A DNA stretch of 64,000 nt from Annona cherimola. Lineage: Eukaryota; Streptophyta; Magnoliopsida; Magnoliales; Annonaceae. The translations under genes and the position numbers were made by a program. The notes under the pieces were generated by a model. That model did no database searches. It was not told where the DNA came from and worked only from the letters and a program-made list of their open reading frames with translations. Each line of letters starts with the position of its first letter. Position 1 is the first letter of the stretch. Location: NCBI GenBank assembly GCA_030490835.1, contig CM059972.1, positions 19,383,764 to 19,447,763 on the forward strand, written 5' to 3'. Below, in pieces: positions 1 through 14,700 of this stretch.

Positions 1-74
1 GAATACATGGATGCCCCTTCCCAGATCTTAGACTATGCAGAAGATCTAGGCACTGGTCAGCTAATAAATAATAG

Positions 75-395
75 TCAGAAAATAGCTTTAATAGTTAATC
101 GCGCTGAAATAATGCCACAATGATTTTCTAAAACATCCATTTTAAGTTTTACCTTTTTTAAATACTCTTTCTCAAGCTTCATAGCATGACTTGCAATTTT
201 TGTTGTATGATAAGTAGCAAAATTTTGAAAATCTACTTTATTTTTATAGATTGTAACCATAATGTTGGCATAACTAGCACAATTTTGATTATCTACTCTA
301 TTTTTATAGATTGGAACCATAATGTCGTCATTCATAGTATACCACAAGCATGCCACAAAGACCATAGTAAAGACATACAAAAACAAGATCTCCAT
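75..395 (-). mobile_element. RTE LINE reverse-transcriptase relic with an in-frame tandem duplication
   Basis: A 106-residue open frame resembles the RT segment [27 protein letters not shown] seen in the fuller copies at 29.5 and 11.8 kb. Here it reads IYKNKVDFQNFATY and SHAMKLEKEY. A 60-bp unit is duplicated (215-274 and 275-334), so a 20-residue block occurs twice. Degenerate; lies left of the last visible DEG2 exon. Confidence 0.6.
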
Positions 396-995
396 ATATA
401 AAACTGACTAGTTGGGACAAGGTAAACCAGATCTCCAACAAAGAGGGAACGTGATACTTGGAGAAGTCAGCAAACCTGTGATGCGATTACTATCTCTTCT
501 CCTTTAAATCTAGGTAAGCAGAATCTTGCTTTTGCCAATAGTTGGAGCTGAGCAAAAAGTTCAACACCTCAAATTACTCTACAAAAACATTAAGAATGTT
601 GAGAGACCGTAGATGCCCAACCAATGCAAATGACATCCTTTTGTGTAGGATCTACAAGTTTACTAAAAGAGCTCTTGATTCAGTAATTGAATTTTCAATA
701 GGGATCTGATGGTCAGGCCAAGACTGTAAAAGATAAATATTGATTTGACAAACACCAAAGCATACAAGAATGATATGCATAACACATTCTATTCAAAGTG
801 GCCTCATGCTCTGCTGTCCCAATAGATGACACTGAATTCTAGAGATGATCAGTAACCCAATAAATGACACTGTTCCAATAAACGATATTGGTGGACATTC
901 TACGTACCCTCAACAGAATGATCATATGATATCAGACAAAACTTCAAGCTTCGTTAATAATATGATAACAATTGGATAGCATTTCAGAAACTTAC

Positions 996-1017
996 CCCTA
1001 TCGAGTTATCTTCCTCC
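996..1017 (-). CDS. DEG2: DEG2 exon 17 (22-nt microexon)
   Basis: Only 22 nt: it completes an Ala codon, then EEDNSIG. It is flanked by a good acceptor (CATGGCAG) and a consensus donor (GGG|GTAAGT). The sequence fits the acidic spot after FTPLSEPLI in DEG2. No later exon can be found between here and position 1. Confidence 0.8.
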
Positions 1018-4000
1018 CTGCCATGGAAAGAAACCAAAGACAATACATTAGGATGTTAAACTCATAGAGAGTTAATTCAAGTTAAAGCTAATGGTGCTGT
1101 CATAAATTGAACTGAACATGTAAAGACACCGGTGCCACAGATCCACACAAAAAACCTTACGCTATTAGAGGTTCAGAGAGTGGCGTGAACACCACGCCAG
1201 CAATGATGAGATATGAAGGCTGCTGTTCTTCGATATTATACGGCACCTTGAAAGGAGAAAAAGCCTAGATACTGAGAAAGAAATAATAAAGAAGATGGGG
1301 AGAAAAAGCAATAGAACAGAGGTACAAATAGAGGAGTATCAAACTGTATACCAAATGAACAGGTGTATTGAGAACTGTGTGAACTTCCATATATTTCCCA
1401 TCTCGAATAATGCCAAGCTCAGTCACATCACCTGAAAACCTGATTTTTTCAAATAACATGTCATCCAAAAGCCAGTGCCACTTTCCATCCACACAGCCTA
1501 TGAAAATGGATATGGAAGTCAATTTTGGAAAGAATTCACAAGTGCAAATCATTCAACCCAATTCTAGAATCAAGTAGACAATAACAAAGATATTATTTTG
1601 TTCCAAATAATGTTTTGGACTGTCAACAACAAAATTTATTATGAAAAACAGTTGATTACAATTACTGGATTTCAAACTCAGTTATACCATTTAAAAAAAC
1701 AAAAATAAGGAGGTATCATATGTAGGAGGAGCATCATAAAGTCCTCTTTTGAAGGAGAATTCTCCATCTTGCAGGATAAAGTCATTTGACATATATACTG
1801 CATCCAATGATTTTCACAGTAATGTTTAGGGGAAATTCTTACGTTTATAATGCCAAATGCAGCTTAAAAGACAATATAACTAAAAGTATTGTGGTTTTTC
1901 TTGCTAACTGATAGGTCATGAGATCTTACAAATAAATCGAACAGTAACTAGAAAAGAAGCAAAGAAGGGTAATTTCTAAGACAGCTTCAAGTTTGTTGAA
2001 CAGAACAGCAGTGAAAAATCACAAACATTTACCTTTGAGAAATAAGATACCGGAAAGCAATTCGCTCTGTTGACCGGAATGGAACAGTTCCTTCACAACC
2101 TACACGTACACCATCAAAGCTTACGATCACATCACCCTGGAAAAATCAAGACAAACATACCAATTCAAGGATTTTTTTTAAAGTCGATTAGAACCAGCAG
2201 GAATGAATGTAGAAAAGATACTACGATTTAGAATATTTTTTGGAAATAAAGGCTCTATGCATTTTGGTTATAAGATTTGAAAATAGTGACCTTGGAGATC
2301 TTATACATGAATCAGTGTGTAGACTTCTACAAGTCCAACTGGACAAAATTTAGCATATTTGTTTTTTAAGCTTTATACAATGCAATAACTAAAAGTCGAA
2401 AGGGAATTACATATGTCAGATAGTTGAGCAGCGCTATCAATTCCAATATGAACATGAAATGTTGCGCAGAAAACGATATGAAATGCAGAGCGCATTAATA
2501 TTAGTTTAATCCTATCATCAATGAGTTGGAACACTCATTCGCATGGTAAACTTCGTGAATTACAAAACAGGTAGCTAAAATTGCTTGTGCCTTGATTGAT
2601 AGGGAAAAAGTAGAAAGGAACATCTGTCAGATAGCTAATCAAGAAGAAATCAAAAGGAACATTTGTTGCGGGCAGAGCTTGGCTGTATAACATGCTCATT
2701 CTTGGCTCTACTTGTATGTTAAGTTTGTAAATTTTAGAACGTAGTACAGAAGTGCAAAATATGCAAGTGCCTTGAAAGTGCAGTGTAAAATATTTCATGA
2801 GTTTTAGAATCATAACTGTGTAAGTGTTCCCTAGGTTAAGATGCCAAGGAATGACAACTGGTTTCAGAACTTGGCTCTCTCTAGCATCAATGAGGCCTAC
2901 AAATGAGCCCATTGACAACCGAACACACCAATAGTGGTCCAATGACTCAAGAACAAAAATGGACTTGTGTATGGATAAGAGTTGCCTGACAGGATGCAGC
3001 CTGACATCCCGAAAGGCCATGAAATGAATACGTGAAAGCCTGGCTCTGTGTCGTACAGAGGCTACCATTGTAGTGGCAAAACGTGAGAGCTCACTGGTAG
3101 TTGTTCAACCAAGATTTGTAATCAAGACTAGATAAGAAAATAGAAAGAAATTAGTGTTGCTTGACCAATGCTTGAAGTAAAAAAAAGTCCAAATTTCCAT
3201 CACTGCAAACAACTCACTAGAAAGTAATACTTTGCAAGAACCGAGTATACTGTTAACAGAAGGAATCGTTGTATTCATTTCATTTTTTCTTTTGGTTGTC
3301 CTATTTTATTTTATTTTTGATAAAGTTAGCAAAACTGCTAATGGTTCAAGTCTAGACCGGATATGTGCACGTTTAATCTCCTGCACTTAACCTTCCAGCT
3401 GAAGACATGTGGATCAACATCATCAGAATGGAAGTCGGAAATTATAATCCATTGCTTGGAAAGTGAAGAAGCTCTATGTTAACTGGCATGAATACAGAGA
3501 TAGAGATCAAGTTGCATAAGAACATAATGACTATTTTCTTGTCTATCTATCCTTTTATATAAATCTATATAAAATAGAAAATTATTTCTTGCATCAATTA
3601 AATACAAGATAAATAACTGGCAAAGGAACAGAAATTTTGTAATGATGTTTTACATTGCTGCCTGTAGATCGGATAAATAAGCAAAAATCTAGATACAGTG
3701 GTCAAGTTAGTAGAGAATATTCCACAGTAAATGAAACCACAATTGAACACGTAATTGCAAAATACAGACGTGTAGCCTGTCATTCTACCTTCTTCAAGAC
3801 ATTGCGTACATCAGCTGTAGGTTCAATGTTCCGAACCAGTACCCCCTGCAATATAGAGTTCATAAGCAAATAAATGAGTCAAGAATGCAAAGTTTGGATA
3901 TTGGATGGCAATGGCAACAATACCCTTTTGAAATAACAACAAGAAGGCACAGTGCATACCATAAAATGGGGCAAAAAAGGATACAATGTCATGGTTCACT

Positions 4001-7000
4001 ACAACTAGATAATGCGATAAAAAAAGTTGGTTCTTTGACCCCTGAAGCAGTAGGCCTTTGACAAAATTCTCAAGTAGTATGTGATTATCATCATTAAAAG
4101 CCATTTCCCACTAATGTGCGGTCAGCTCCATGGATCAAGCTGTATTAGATCAGGAAAATAGCAATAATATTTCACCTTGAACAAACTTTATTTTCGTACA
4201 TTTATATATTGCCATTACAACTCAGACTGCTTGGATCAGATTAACATTTGCTTTATCAACTATTTTTGTATCATTGTTTCAGGAAGCTGCCAAAATTATT
4301 ATTTGGGACAACAATATTTTCTTAGGTTTCCAGTAAATATAATAAAATTGCAGATATATCAATAATTTTTTTATAATTTATCAATATTATCTTTTATGCA
4401 TGAAAAACAGGAGTCAAATGCCTGACACAATTTTCATTGCCAGGAAAACACAAGCATTTTAAATATCGATCGACAGTTTTGAGGGATTGGAATTCAGATA
4501 TTGGAAATAATTGTTTCAATTTGGCATATATGAGATGGAATCTACCCATTTATGCTGTTAGTTTAAATAGATAGCTTGTCTACATAAAATGAGGGAAAGC
4601 AGACTAACTTAATTTGGCCATGTTAAATGAAGGTCTGTAATAGTACTGGTTACAGAATTGAGCTTATTCAAATAGAAGGTACTAAGAGAGTGAGAGAAAG
4701 ACATTAAAATAAAAACATGGATAGAAGTAATTAAACAAGATGTAAAAACGTTATAGATTATTGAAATTAAGGATCGTAAGAAATGGTGCAACAATATCCA
4801 TGCAACTGACCTGCCACATCAGTGGGAAACAACTTACGATGATAATGAGGAGTTTGGGGATTTCAGTTGCTTTTCAAATCCGGAAAAAATCTACTTGATT
4901 GGGGATAATTTCCAAATCATAACACCAACCTCAAATTTTGTGTAATTAAAAGAATGAAAAGGTCTTAGCATGATAAATCTACTGCAAGCAAAGATTGAGG
5001 TTGCTAATATGATGTAGAACAGGAAGCATTAAGAAATAGAAGAAATAGGAAGGATACATGAAGGATACTCCCAAGGGGATGAGAAGGGAATAAAAGAGAA
5101 GCAATGAAGATGAATATAGGGAAGATGAGATTAAGGGTGTGGTTGGCATTTGATAAAACATTTGAAAGAAAAGTTTTTGGTGTAGAACTTTTTAGAATGG
5201 GAGAAGTGAGGTGATATGTAGGAGTAATGATAAGGAGTAAAGAGAATAAAGTTAAAATAGATAGGATAATTGCAGATAGTCACGGAGAAATGATTGAAAA
5301 GTACAGTAGTTGTCTAAGGTGTAAATAAATGATTAAAAATGAGGAATGATCCTGTTAGCCCGGGCTAAGTAAATGTCTCACTTAGCCCACCTCAAAAATC
5401 ATATTTAAAACAACTTTTTTTTGCTTTTTTCTTCATACACTTGTTTATCTAAGTGTATTTAATATATAAATCAAGTTTTACCATTTTTGGATATGTGTAT
5501 ATATTTTTTTTAGATTTTTAAAAATAAGAGTATTTTAAATACATATATACACATAGATGTTTAAAAATCTAAAAAAAAAAAGATAAATATATTCAAAAAT
5601 GGTAAAACTTGGTCTATATGTTAAATACACTTAGATAAACAAGTACATGAAGAAAAAAGTAAAAAAAGTTGTTGTAAATAAGTTTTTTGAGGTGGGCAAA
5701 GTGGGGCATTTACTTAGCCCGAGCTAACAGGATCACTCCTCATTAAAAATAGGGCAGTTGTGAAGAGTGAAAAACTTTAAATTGAAAACTTTTCATGATT
5801 GCGAAAAACACCCTAAATTAGGGAACAAAAATAAGCACCAAGAGACAATCTCGATTCATAAATTTAAACATCAAATTTGTCACATCTTAAAAAAATGCAT
5901 CTGTTTTATTTATAACCAAAATAAAGCCCTAGTACAATTCTTATGCAACCCCAATTCTAGTTGGATATGCGAGAACTCAATACATAATTATTACACAATT
6001 CCAATCCTAATTCTGGTGGATTGCATACTGACAAAACACTAAAGTGATCTAAACCATTCATAAAAAACTAAGTATAAAATCCCTAAACTAACAGTATTAA
6101 AATAATAAACTAAATAACCTAATTTTGACACAAGCCTAATGGCATTCTTCATCATAACCTTTATTTAATTATGATTTCTGGAAAGTTAAGAACTTCAGGT
6201 TGATGCAGGAAAGCCCCATATTTGTAAAAAGGAAAACAAGAATTATGTAATTATAAATTTGGATAGGACCGATATTAGAACCTTGGGTAGATTTAATAAA
6301 TTTGAATGAATCTCAACTATGACTAAGTTCAGGATTAACACAGAACAAATAATGCTGCCCAAATTAATGTAATAAGATAATTGAATAAAATTTTCATTGT
6401 CTAATCCACAGAGATAAGCACATGATTATTAATTTTTAAGATACTTGGTAATTTATTGATGAATAATGAAATGTGGATAATTATTTATAATATTAATTTG
6501 TTTGCGTTATTTTCTTATACACAAATAAGTTAATGGAAACTTGAGTCATATCTGATTTGTTCGGGAGAGAGTAATGAAATAGAGGAAAAATTAAGTGAAA
6601 AATAGGAGTATCAAAATGAGTTTCACTTCAAGCATGTTGCAATGTTACTTTTCTTAAGGCAAGTTTGCTACCCTTACAACTAAGAACAAGAAGCAGCTCT
6701 TCTTCTTGTGCACATGAACACTTGGTGCACCTTGATTTGATCACTTGGATGGAAAAAGTTGAAGTCGTTTGCAAATGAAGAGCTATGAAGAGGTGAGTGG
6801 TTGAGAATCACGAGTCATGTGTTGAGAAGATGTGTTGATGTGTTTTCCAAAGGCCTTAGTCATATATATATATAGGGGTGATCAGGTGCGGTCGATTGTA
6901 ACTAGGCCCCAACTACATGTAGCTGTAAATCATGTTTTTTAATTTTCTTATAAACATTTTCATTGAGGTGTATTTAATATATAATCCAAGTTTTACTAAT

Positions 7001-8721
7001 TTTTTATATATGTACATATACATATATTTAAACATAGGGGTATTGTGGTCATTTCATGGGGTAGAAAATGACTACAATACCCTTGTATTTAAAAATTAAA
7101 AAGTATATAAACATATCAAAATTTGGTAAAACTATAGATAAATACACTTGAATGAACATATTTATAAAAAGAATATGATTTGTGACCGGCCTAAGTGGCT
7201 AGGCTGGCCGAAGAGGATCGCCACTCATATATATATATAGAAAACATTCCAATACATTTAACTCAAAATGGACCCCACATAATTATAAAATGCACATCTA
7301 CTTCACTTATTATATTTATAATTAATTTTTTTATTAGCATATCAATTTTCACCTAAATTGGGTATGTATGGGTCATATCTAAAAATAGTACAAAATCAAC
7401 ATAATAAAATAATTTGATGTAGATGACAATTTTAAAATTATTTTTTCAACATGTAAATTATCTAAAATATAATTTACACATAGATAAATGATTGTATAAA
7501 ATATTAATATATTTAAATGCATATAAGGTCCATTTTGAATCAAATGTACTATAAGTTATGGTACACAAGATAAGTTATATACATATATATATATGTATAA
7601 TATATTACTGGACAACCAATTGTACTATAAATTACAGTATAGTTAAACTCAAAATGGGTCACGCATGATCATAAGATGATAATATACTCTACAAATTTTA
7701 TTTAGAATTGTCTATTTTATTAGCATATTAATTTTCATCTAAATTTAATATGTGCATGGGCTCATCTAAAAAAGGTATAAATTCAATGTAATAAAATAAT
7801 TTGATGTAAAGTAACAATTTTAAAATTATTTTTTCAACATGTAAACTATCTAAAATATAAATTATATAAAGCTAAGTAATTGTATAAAGTATCAATACAT
7901 ATAAGTGCATGTGGGCGTATTTTTAAGCTAATTGTACCATAAGTTATGGTCTAGTTAACTGTACTGGATAAGCACTCATAAATTGCACAATAATTACGAT
8001 GCGATCAGCTACAAATTAGGCCCTATATGTATTAAAATGTAATAATACTTTATACAATCATTTATCTGTACAAAAAATATGTTTTTGATGGTTTGCATGT
8101 TGACAATACAATTTTAAAATTGATATGTATATCAAACTATTTTATTATGTTAATTTTGTACCATTTTAAAATGGAGCCATACACACATGCTTGATTTGGA
8201 TAAAAATTAGTATGCTATTAAGGTAAATAATTTTAAACACAATAAGTTGAGAGATGTTAACTTTATGATCACGTGGGGCTCATTTGAGATGAACTACGCC
8301 ATAATTATAGTACAGTCTAACTGCACTCAAATATTATCCATATATATGTATATATGGAAAATAATCAAGTGCATTCGGATTATACCGTAATTACGATGCG
8401 GTCCGTGTACTGTGGGGCCTATTTGATCATGAATAAGAAATCTACTCCACCCATTGTATTTAGAATTATTCACTTTATTAGCAAATCAATTTTCATCCAA
8501 ATTCAACATGTGTATGTGCCCAATCTTAAAATGGTACAAAATCAACATAATAAAATAGTTTAATATAAATATCAAGTTTAAAGTGGTATTGTCAACATTT
8601 AAATCGTCTAAAGTATGATTTTTATATGGATAAATGATTGTATAGAGTTTCATTACATTTTAATATGTGTGGAACCCATTTTATAGCGGACTGCACCATA
8701 ATGAACATGCAGTCTGTCTAA

Positions 8722-8753
<32 letters not shown>

Positions 8754-11700
8754 CTGGAAAACGTTCATGTGCAATGGCATGAAAATGGGCCCCACATGAT
8801 GATAAAATGATAATCTACTCCACCTATTGTATTTACAACAATGTATTCTATTACCATATTAATTTTCATCCTAATTGGATATGCGTATGGACCACATCTG
8901 AAAATGGTACAAATTCCATGTAATAAAATAGTTTGATGTAAACAACTTTAAAGTTATTTTTTCAACATATGAACCATTTGCAATAAAATTTACATACGGA
9001 TAAATGATTGTATAAAATTTCATTACATTTTAATACATGTAGAACTCATTTTTAGACAAATGTACTGCTATTCCAATGCAATAGCACTGCACCAAGATAG
9101 CTCCCTATATATATATTTGAGAACCAACTAAGTACAATCCGTATGCACCATAATTATAGTGCATTCCATTACAAAATAGGCCCCATATATATTAAAATGC
9201 TATAATACTTTATACAATCATTTATCTATATAAAAATCATACTTTAAATAGTTCAGATGTCGACAATACAATTTTAAAATTAATATTTACGTTAAACTAT
9301 TTTATTATGTTAATTTTATATTATTTTAGGATGGAGCTCATACACAAACTATTAAAGTAAATAATTCAAAACATAATGAATATGGTAAATCATAATGTCA
9401 TGATCAAGTAGGCCTTATTTTGCAATAGACTGCACCGTAAGTATGATGCAGTCCGAATGCACTTGAATATTATCCTATATAGATAAGATATGATCCAATG
9501 CAGTCAACACTGCAACATCGGCCCCACATGTATTAAAATGTGATGGTATTTTATACAATCATTTATCCAATTAAATGTTGAATATACAATTTCAAAATCG
9601 ATATCTAAATCAAATTATACTACTAAGATAAATACTTTTAAATACAATTCATGGATTAGATTTTAACTTCAGAGTTATTGGGCTCCATTTGCACGGATTG
9701 CACTATAATTGTAGTATAATCCGACTACACTTAAGACTGCACTACAATTACAGTGCAATATATTACAAATGGAGGCCAATACATCACCAAAATTAACATC
9801 TAACCCATCAATTGTCTTTAATGTTATTTATTTAAACTGTATACCAATTTTCATCCAAAATGATACAGAATCAACGTAATAAAATAGCTTGATGCAAAAA
9901 AAAAACCATCTAAAACACTGTTTATGCATGGATAATGAATAAGTAAAATATAATTATGTTTTAATGCATGTGAGGTTCATTTTGCAGAGGACTGCACCCC
10001 AATTATAGTGGAGCTTGCTGCACTTGATGGGTCCCTATATACTATGAGTGTATTTGTTTACATCAAAAAATTTTCAAACAAAAACTTTTCACTCTTCAAA
10101 ACTGCTCTATTTTTTAATTATTTCTTCATATTTTTCTATACAACTACCCAACTTTTTAGTCATTTCTACATAATTACTCATATAATTAATCATTTATTTT
10201 AACTTTATTCTCTTTACTCTTTATCATTAGTCCTATCATGTCACATCATTTTATTCCATTTTAAAAACTTCTACACAATTTTTCACCCAAAAATTTTATT
10301 ATTTTTCAAACACACTATATATTAGAAAAAATTAAACTGTAATTAGTGTAAACAACCCGACGTATCATCAAAACTAACATCTAACCCAATAATTGTATTT
10401 AGAATTATTTATTTAATTAATATATTAATTTTCATCCAAATTGGACATGTGTATGAGCTCCATCTGAAAATGCTACAAAATTAATATAATAGAATTATGT
10501 GATTTAAATATCAATTTTAAAATGGTATTTTTAACATTTAAACCGTCTAAGCATAACTTTTAAGGGGATATTATATACGCGAACCATATTTTGCAATGGA
10601 CTACATCATAACTATAGTGCAGTCTGATTATGATAGAACAAATCTCATATAACATATATACATAAAGCAAAATAATTGTGTAGTCCACTGAAAATGAGGC
10701 CCAACTAATCAAGGAATTAACATCTAATCCATCAATTGCGTTTAGCATATCTATTTCATGCATGTGTATGGACACCACTTGAAAATGATAAAAATCAATA
10801 TAATAAAATAGTTTTATAGATATATCAATTTCAAAGTTTTATTTTTTAACACTTAAACTGTCTAAAATATAATTTTATATAGATAAAATATTGTATAAAG
10901 TATTACTACATTTATCACATAGACTATATAAATTATTGTAGAAAGTATTATTACATTTTATCGTGTAGAGGACCCATTTTGCAGTAGAATACACTCGAAG
11001 GGCTCCCTTCCTCCCCCTCTCTCTGTCGATGTGCGCGCACATGTGTAGATTTCATGCCCAATGAAACATTGCAAGCAATGTTCACACATGTAAAACCAAA
11101 ATTTTACAGCCAACATTCATCTGCATGGTAGAAACAACCAATCCGAAATAATGATAAAATTTTGAAAAACCCAACATAATACATAAAAATCAGCAACTAG
11201 TTATTAATTTTTAAGATTCTCAATAGTTTATTAATAAACAATAAAATACAGATAACTACAATACTATTTTTTATGTTTTTATTGTGCATTTTTAGGCACA
11301 ATTATGTTAATGGACACTTGAGTCATGTGCATTCAAATCATGCTAACTGCTTTTATTGTTTCAAATTCCTATAATATTTGTATTCTTCATTACTTAACAA
11401 ACGACGGTAAATGCCCAACGGATTTTTTTTAAAAAAAAAATTTGTACTAGCATTCCTTTATTTTATACTCGTACACTTCTCATATTGGTTTCCACCATAT
11501 ACTAAATTTAGTATTGGTATACTTTATTTTTAATACACACTTATAAGTATCTTAATTTGTCATGCAGTTTCATTAAAGTATTCTAATTTTCCTTTTTAAC
11601 AAAGTGAACAATAGGTTTCAGATATATAGGGATAGGATAATGATTAAATACTTATCATAAACAATGAAGTTCCATGCTTACCTTTGGTTGTTTTAATTTT

Positions 11701-14700
11701 AAATATTTTTAAAAATCCAATACCATTTATTATATTTATCGATGTATTTGTTTATTATTCAAAAAATCACATGTATTACTAACTTTTTATACACTAAATT
11801 TTTCTAAAATTTTAACAATTATATATTCATCATCATCGTCATAAGCCATTTCCGACCTAAGTGGGGTTGGCTGCATGGATTCTGTTGCGCCATTCTTGGC
11901 GATTTAAGACTAAAAATTTTGTAATTTATAATATTTTAAAATCTTGTTTAATTACTTTCATCCATGTTTTTTTGAGTCTTCCTCTCATTCTCCTACCATC
12001 TTCTACTTGGATAGACTCTGTTCTCCTAACCGGTGCTACTTCAGGTCTCCTTTTAATATGTCCAAACCATCTTAATCTATTTTCTCTCATTTTATCACAA
12101 ATTGGTCTCACTTTTAAGTTTTCTCGAATTATTTCATTCCTAATTTTATTTTATTTTGTTTTACCACTCATCCACCTTAACATTCTCATTTCTGCTACGC
12201 TTATTTTTTTTATATGTTGTTCTTTAACTGCTCAACATTCTGCCCTATAAAGCATAGCAAGTCTAATCGCAATCTTATAAAATTTTCCTTTTAGTTTGAT
12301 TGGAACTCGACGGTCGCATAAAATTCCCGACGCACTTCTCTATTTCTTCCAGCCTACTCGAATTCTATGCATTATATCTTTCTCAATTTTCCCGTTCTCT
12401 TGAACTATTGATCCTAAATATCGGAAGTGATTAGTTCTTGTTACTACTTGATCTAAAAATTTAATTGGTTCCTCATCCGGGTTCTCAATATTATTAAAAT
12501 TGCATTTCATATATTTAGTTTTTGTGTGACTAATTCTAAAACCATTAGATTCTAAAGCATCTACCCACCTATTCAATTTTAAATTTAGTCATTCTTTTGT
12601 TTCATCTATTAGAACAATGTCATCTGCAAATAACACACACTAAGGTATTTCTTCTTTGAGATGTCTAGTAATTTCATCTATTACTAAGGTAAAAAGGTAA
12701 GGACTGAAGGTTAAGTCTTGATGTAAACCTATTTTACCCGGAAAGATATTAATATCTCTACTAATGGTCCTCACATTTGTAACATCCCCCTCCTACATAT
12801 TTTTAATAATATCAATGTATCTGTTATTAATTCCTTTCTTTTTCATCACCTGTCATATTAACTTTCTTAGTACTCGATCATATGTTTTTTCTAAATCAAT
12901 AAAAATCATGTATAAGTTCTTTTTCTTCTTCCTATACTTTTCAAATAATGTCTAAGTAAGAAAATAGCTTCAGTGGTTGATCTTCCTGGCATAAAACCAA
13001 ATTGATTTTCAGATACATTAATTTCCCATCTTATTCTATGTTCAATTACTCTTTCCCATAATTTTATAGTGTGACTCATTATTTTATTTCACGATAATTT
13101 GCACAATTTCGAATATCTCCCTTATATTTATAGATTAGAACTGTAATGTTTTTCCTCTATTCACTTGACATTAACTTTGTTTTTATAATCTTATTAAAAA
13201 ATTTTGTTAACCATATTGCACCTACATCTCCCATGCACTCCATGCCTCAATTAGTATATTATCGGGGCCTAAGGCTTTTCCTGTTTTCATTTTCCTTAGA
13301 GTTTCATTTACTTCAGATATTCGAATTTTTGGGAAATAACTGATATTCCTATTTTCCTCTCTATTTAAACTAACATCTAATGTTAAATGTTCGTGTGGGG
13401 TATCATTTAGTAAACTATAAAAATAAGTTTTTCATCTTTCTTTAATATCATCAACTTTGACTAGAACTCTTTGGTTCTTACTTTTAATATATCTAACATG
13501 TGTTAAATCTTTGCCTTTATTTTCTCTTAATTTAGCTAACTTAAAAATATCATTTTCACCTTGTAAAGTTCCAAATTTGTCATATAAGTTATTATAAGTT
13601 GTGTTTAGCATCGCTAATAATCTTTTTAGTAATTTTTTTATAATTTGTATCATTTTTATTTCTCTGTCATGCTTTAAACTTTTCTTGTTTAGCGTTTATA
13701 GCTGTTTGAACATCCTCATTCCATCACCGAGTTTCTCTATGTGAGGATCTACGATTTTTATATATTTCTACATCCTCATTCCATCACCGAGTTTCCCTAT
13801 GTGAGAATCTACAATTTTTATATATTTCTACAATACTGTCCTGCTTCTTTTATGTTAATTGTCATTTTATCCCACATTGATTCTGCTCCATCTTCTTGTG
13901 TGTCTCATTTTCCTTCTTCTATCATTCTTTTACTAAAAAAATTTATGTTGTTTCCCTTTAAATTTCACCATTTATTTTTTGGAATTATATTGAATTTAGT
14001 TTTTATTGACTCTTTTGTGTATATATATCCATCACTAATAATCTATGTTGCATAGCTAAGCTCTCACCTGGGATAACTTTACAATTAATACAAAGGGATC
14101 TATCTAATTTTCTTATAAGGAAAAAATCCATTTGGCAAGAATTGGCCCAACTCTTGAAAGTTATCAAATGTTCATCTTGTTTTTGAAATAAGGTATTTGC
14201 TATAACAAAGTCCAAAATGACATTCTCCATTTCATTCCTTATTCCAAAGCTGAAACCTCCATGACTTCTCTCATATCCTACATTATCCTTTCCTACATGT
14301 CCATTTAAATCTCCACTTATCACAACCTTTTCCTGGTCAGGTATCCTTTGCATAACACTATCTAAGTCATCCCAAAATTATTTCTTGATTCTATCATCTA
14401 ATCCTACTTGTAGTGCATAAGCACTAATCACATTCATGACCTTTACACCTAATACAAGTTTTATTTGAATAACTTTATCATTTACTTTATTGACATCTAC
14501 AACTTTATTTATGAATTTGTTATCTACTATTATCCCTGTACCATTTCTATTATCATCATTTCCTATATACCATAATTTGAATCCATTAATCTCCTTTCCA
14601 CCTAGTCTCTTGAAGGCATGTTATATTAATTCTTCTCCTTCTCATAACATCTACTACTTCCATACTTTTCCCTGAAAGAGTCCCAACATTCCATGAGGCA

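Noticed and set aside
1..995. further DEG2 exons left of exon 17
   Set aside because: Both strands were read for the expected second PDZ sequence; none found, so the remaining exons are taken to lie outside the window.
2535..3068. 177-codon minus-strand frame between DEG2 exons 13 and 14
   Set aside because: Intronic sequence without recognisable motif; correct exons splice around it.
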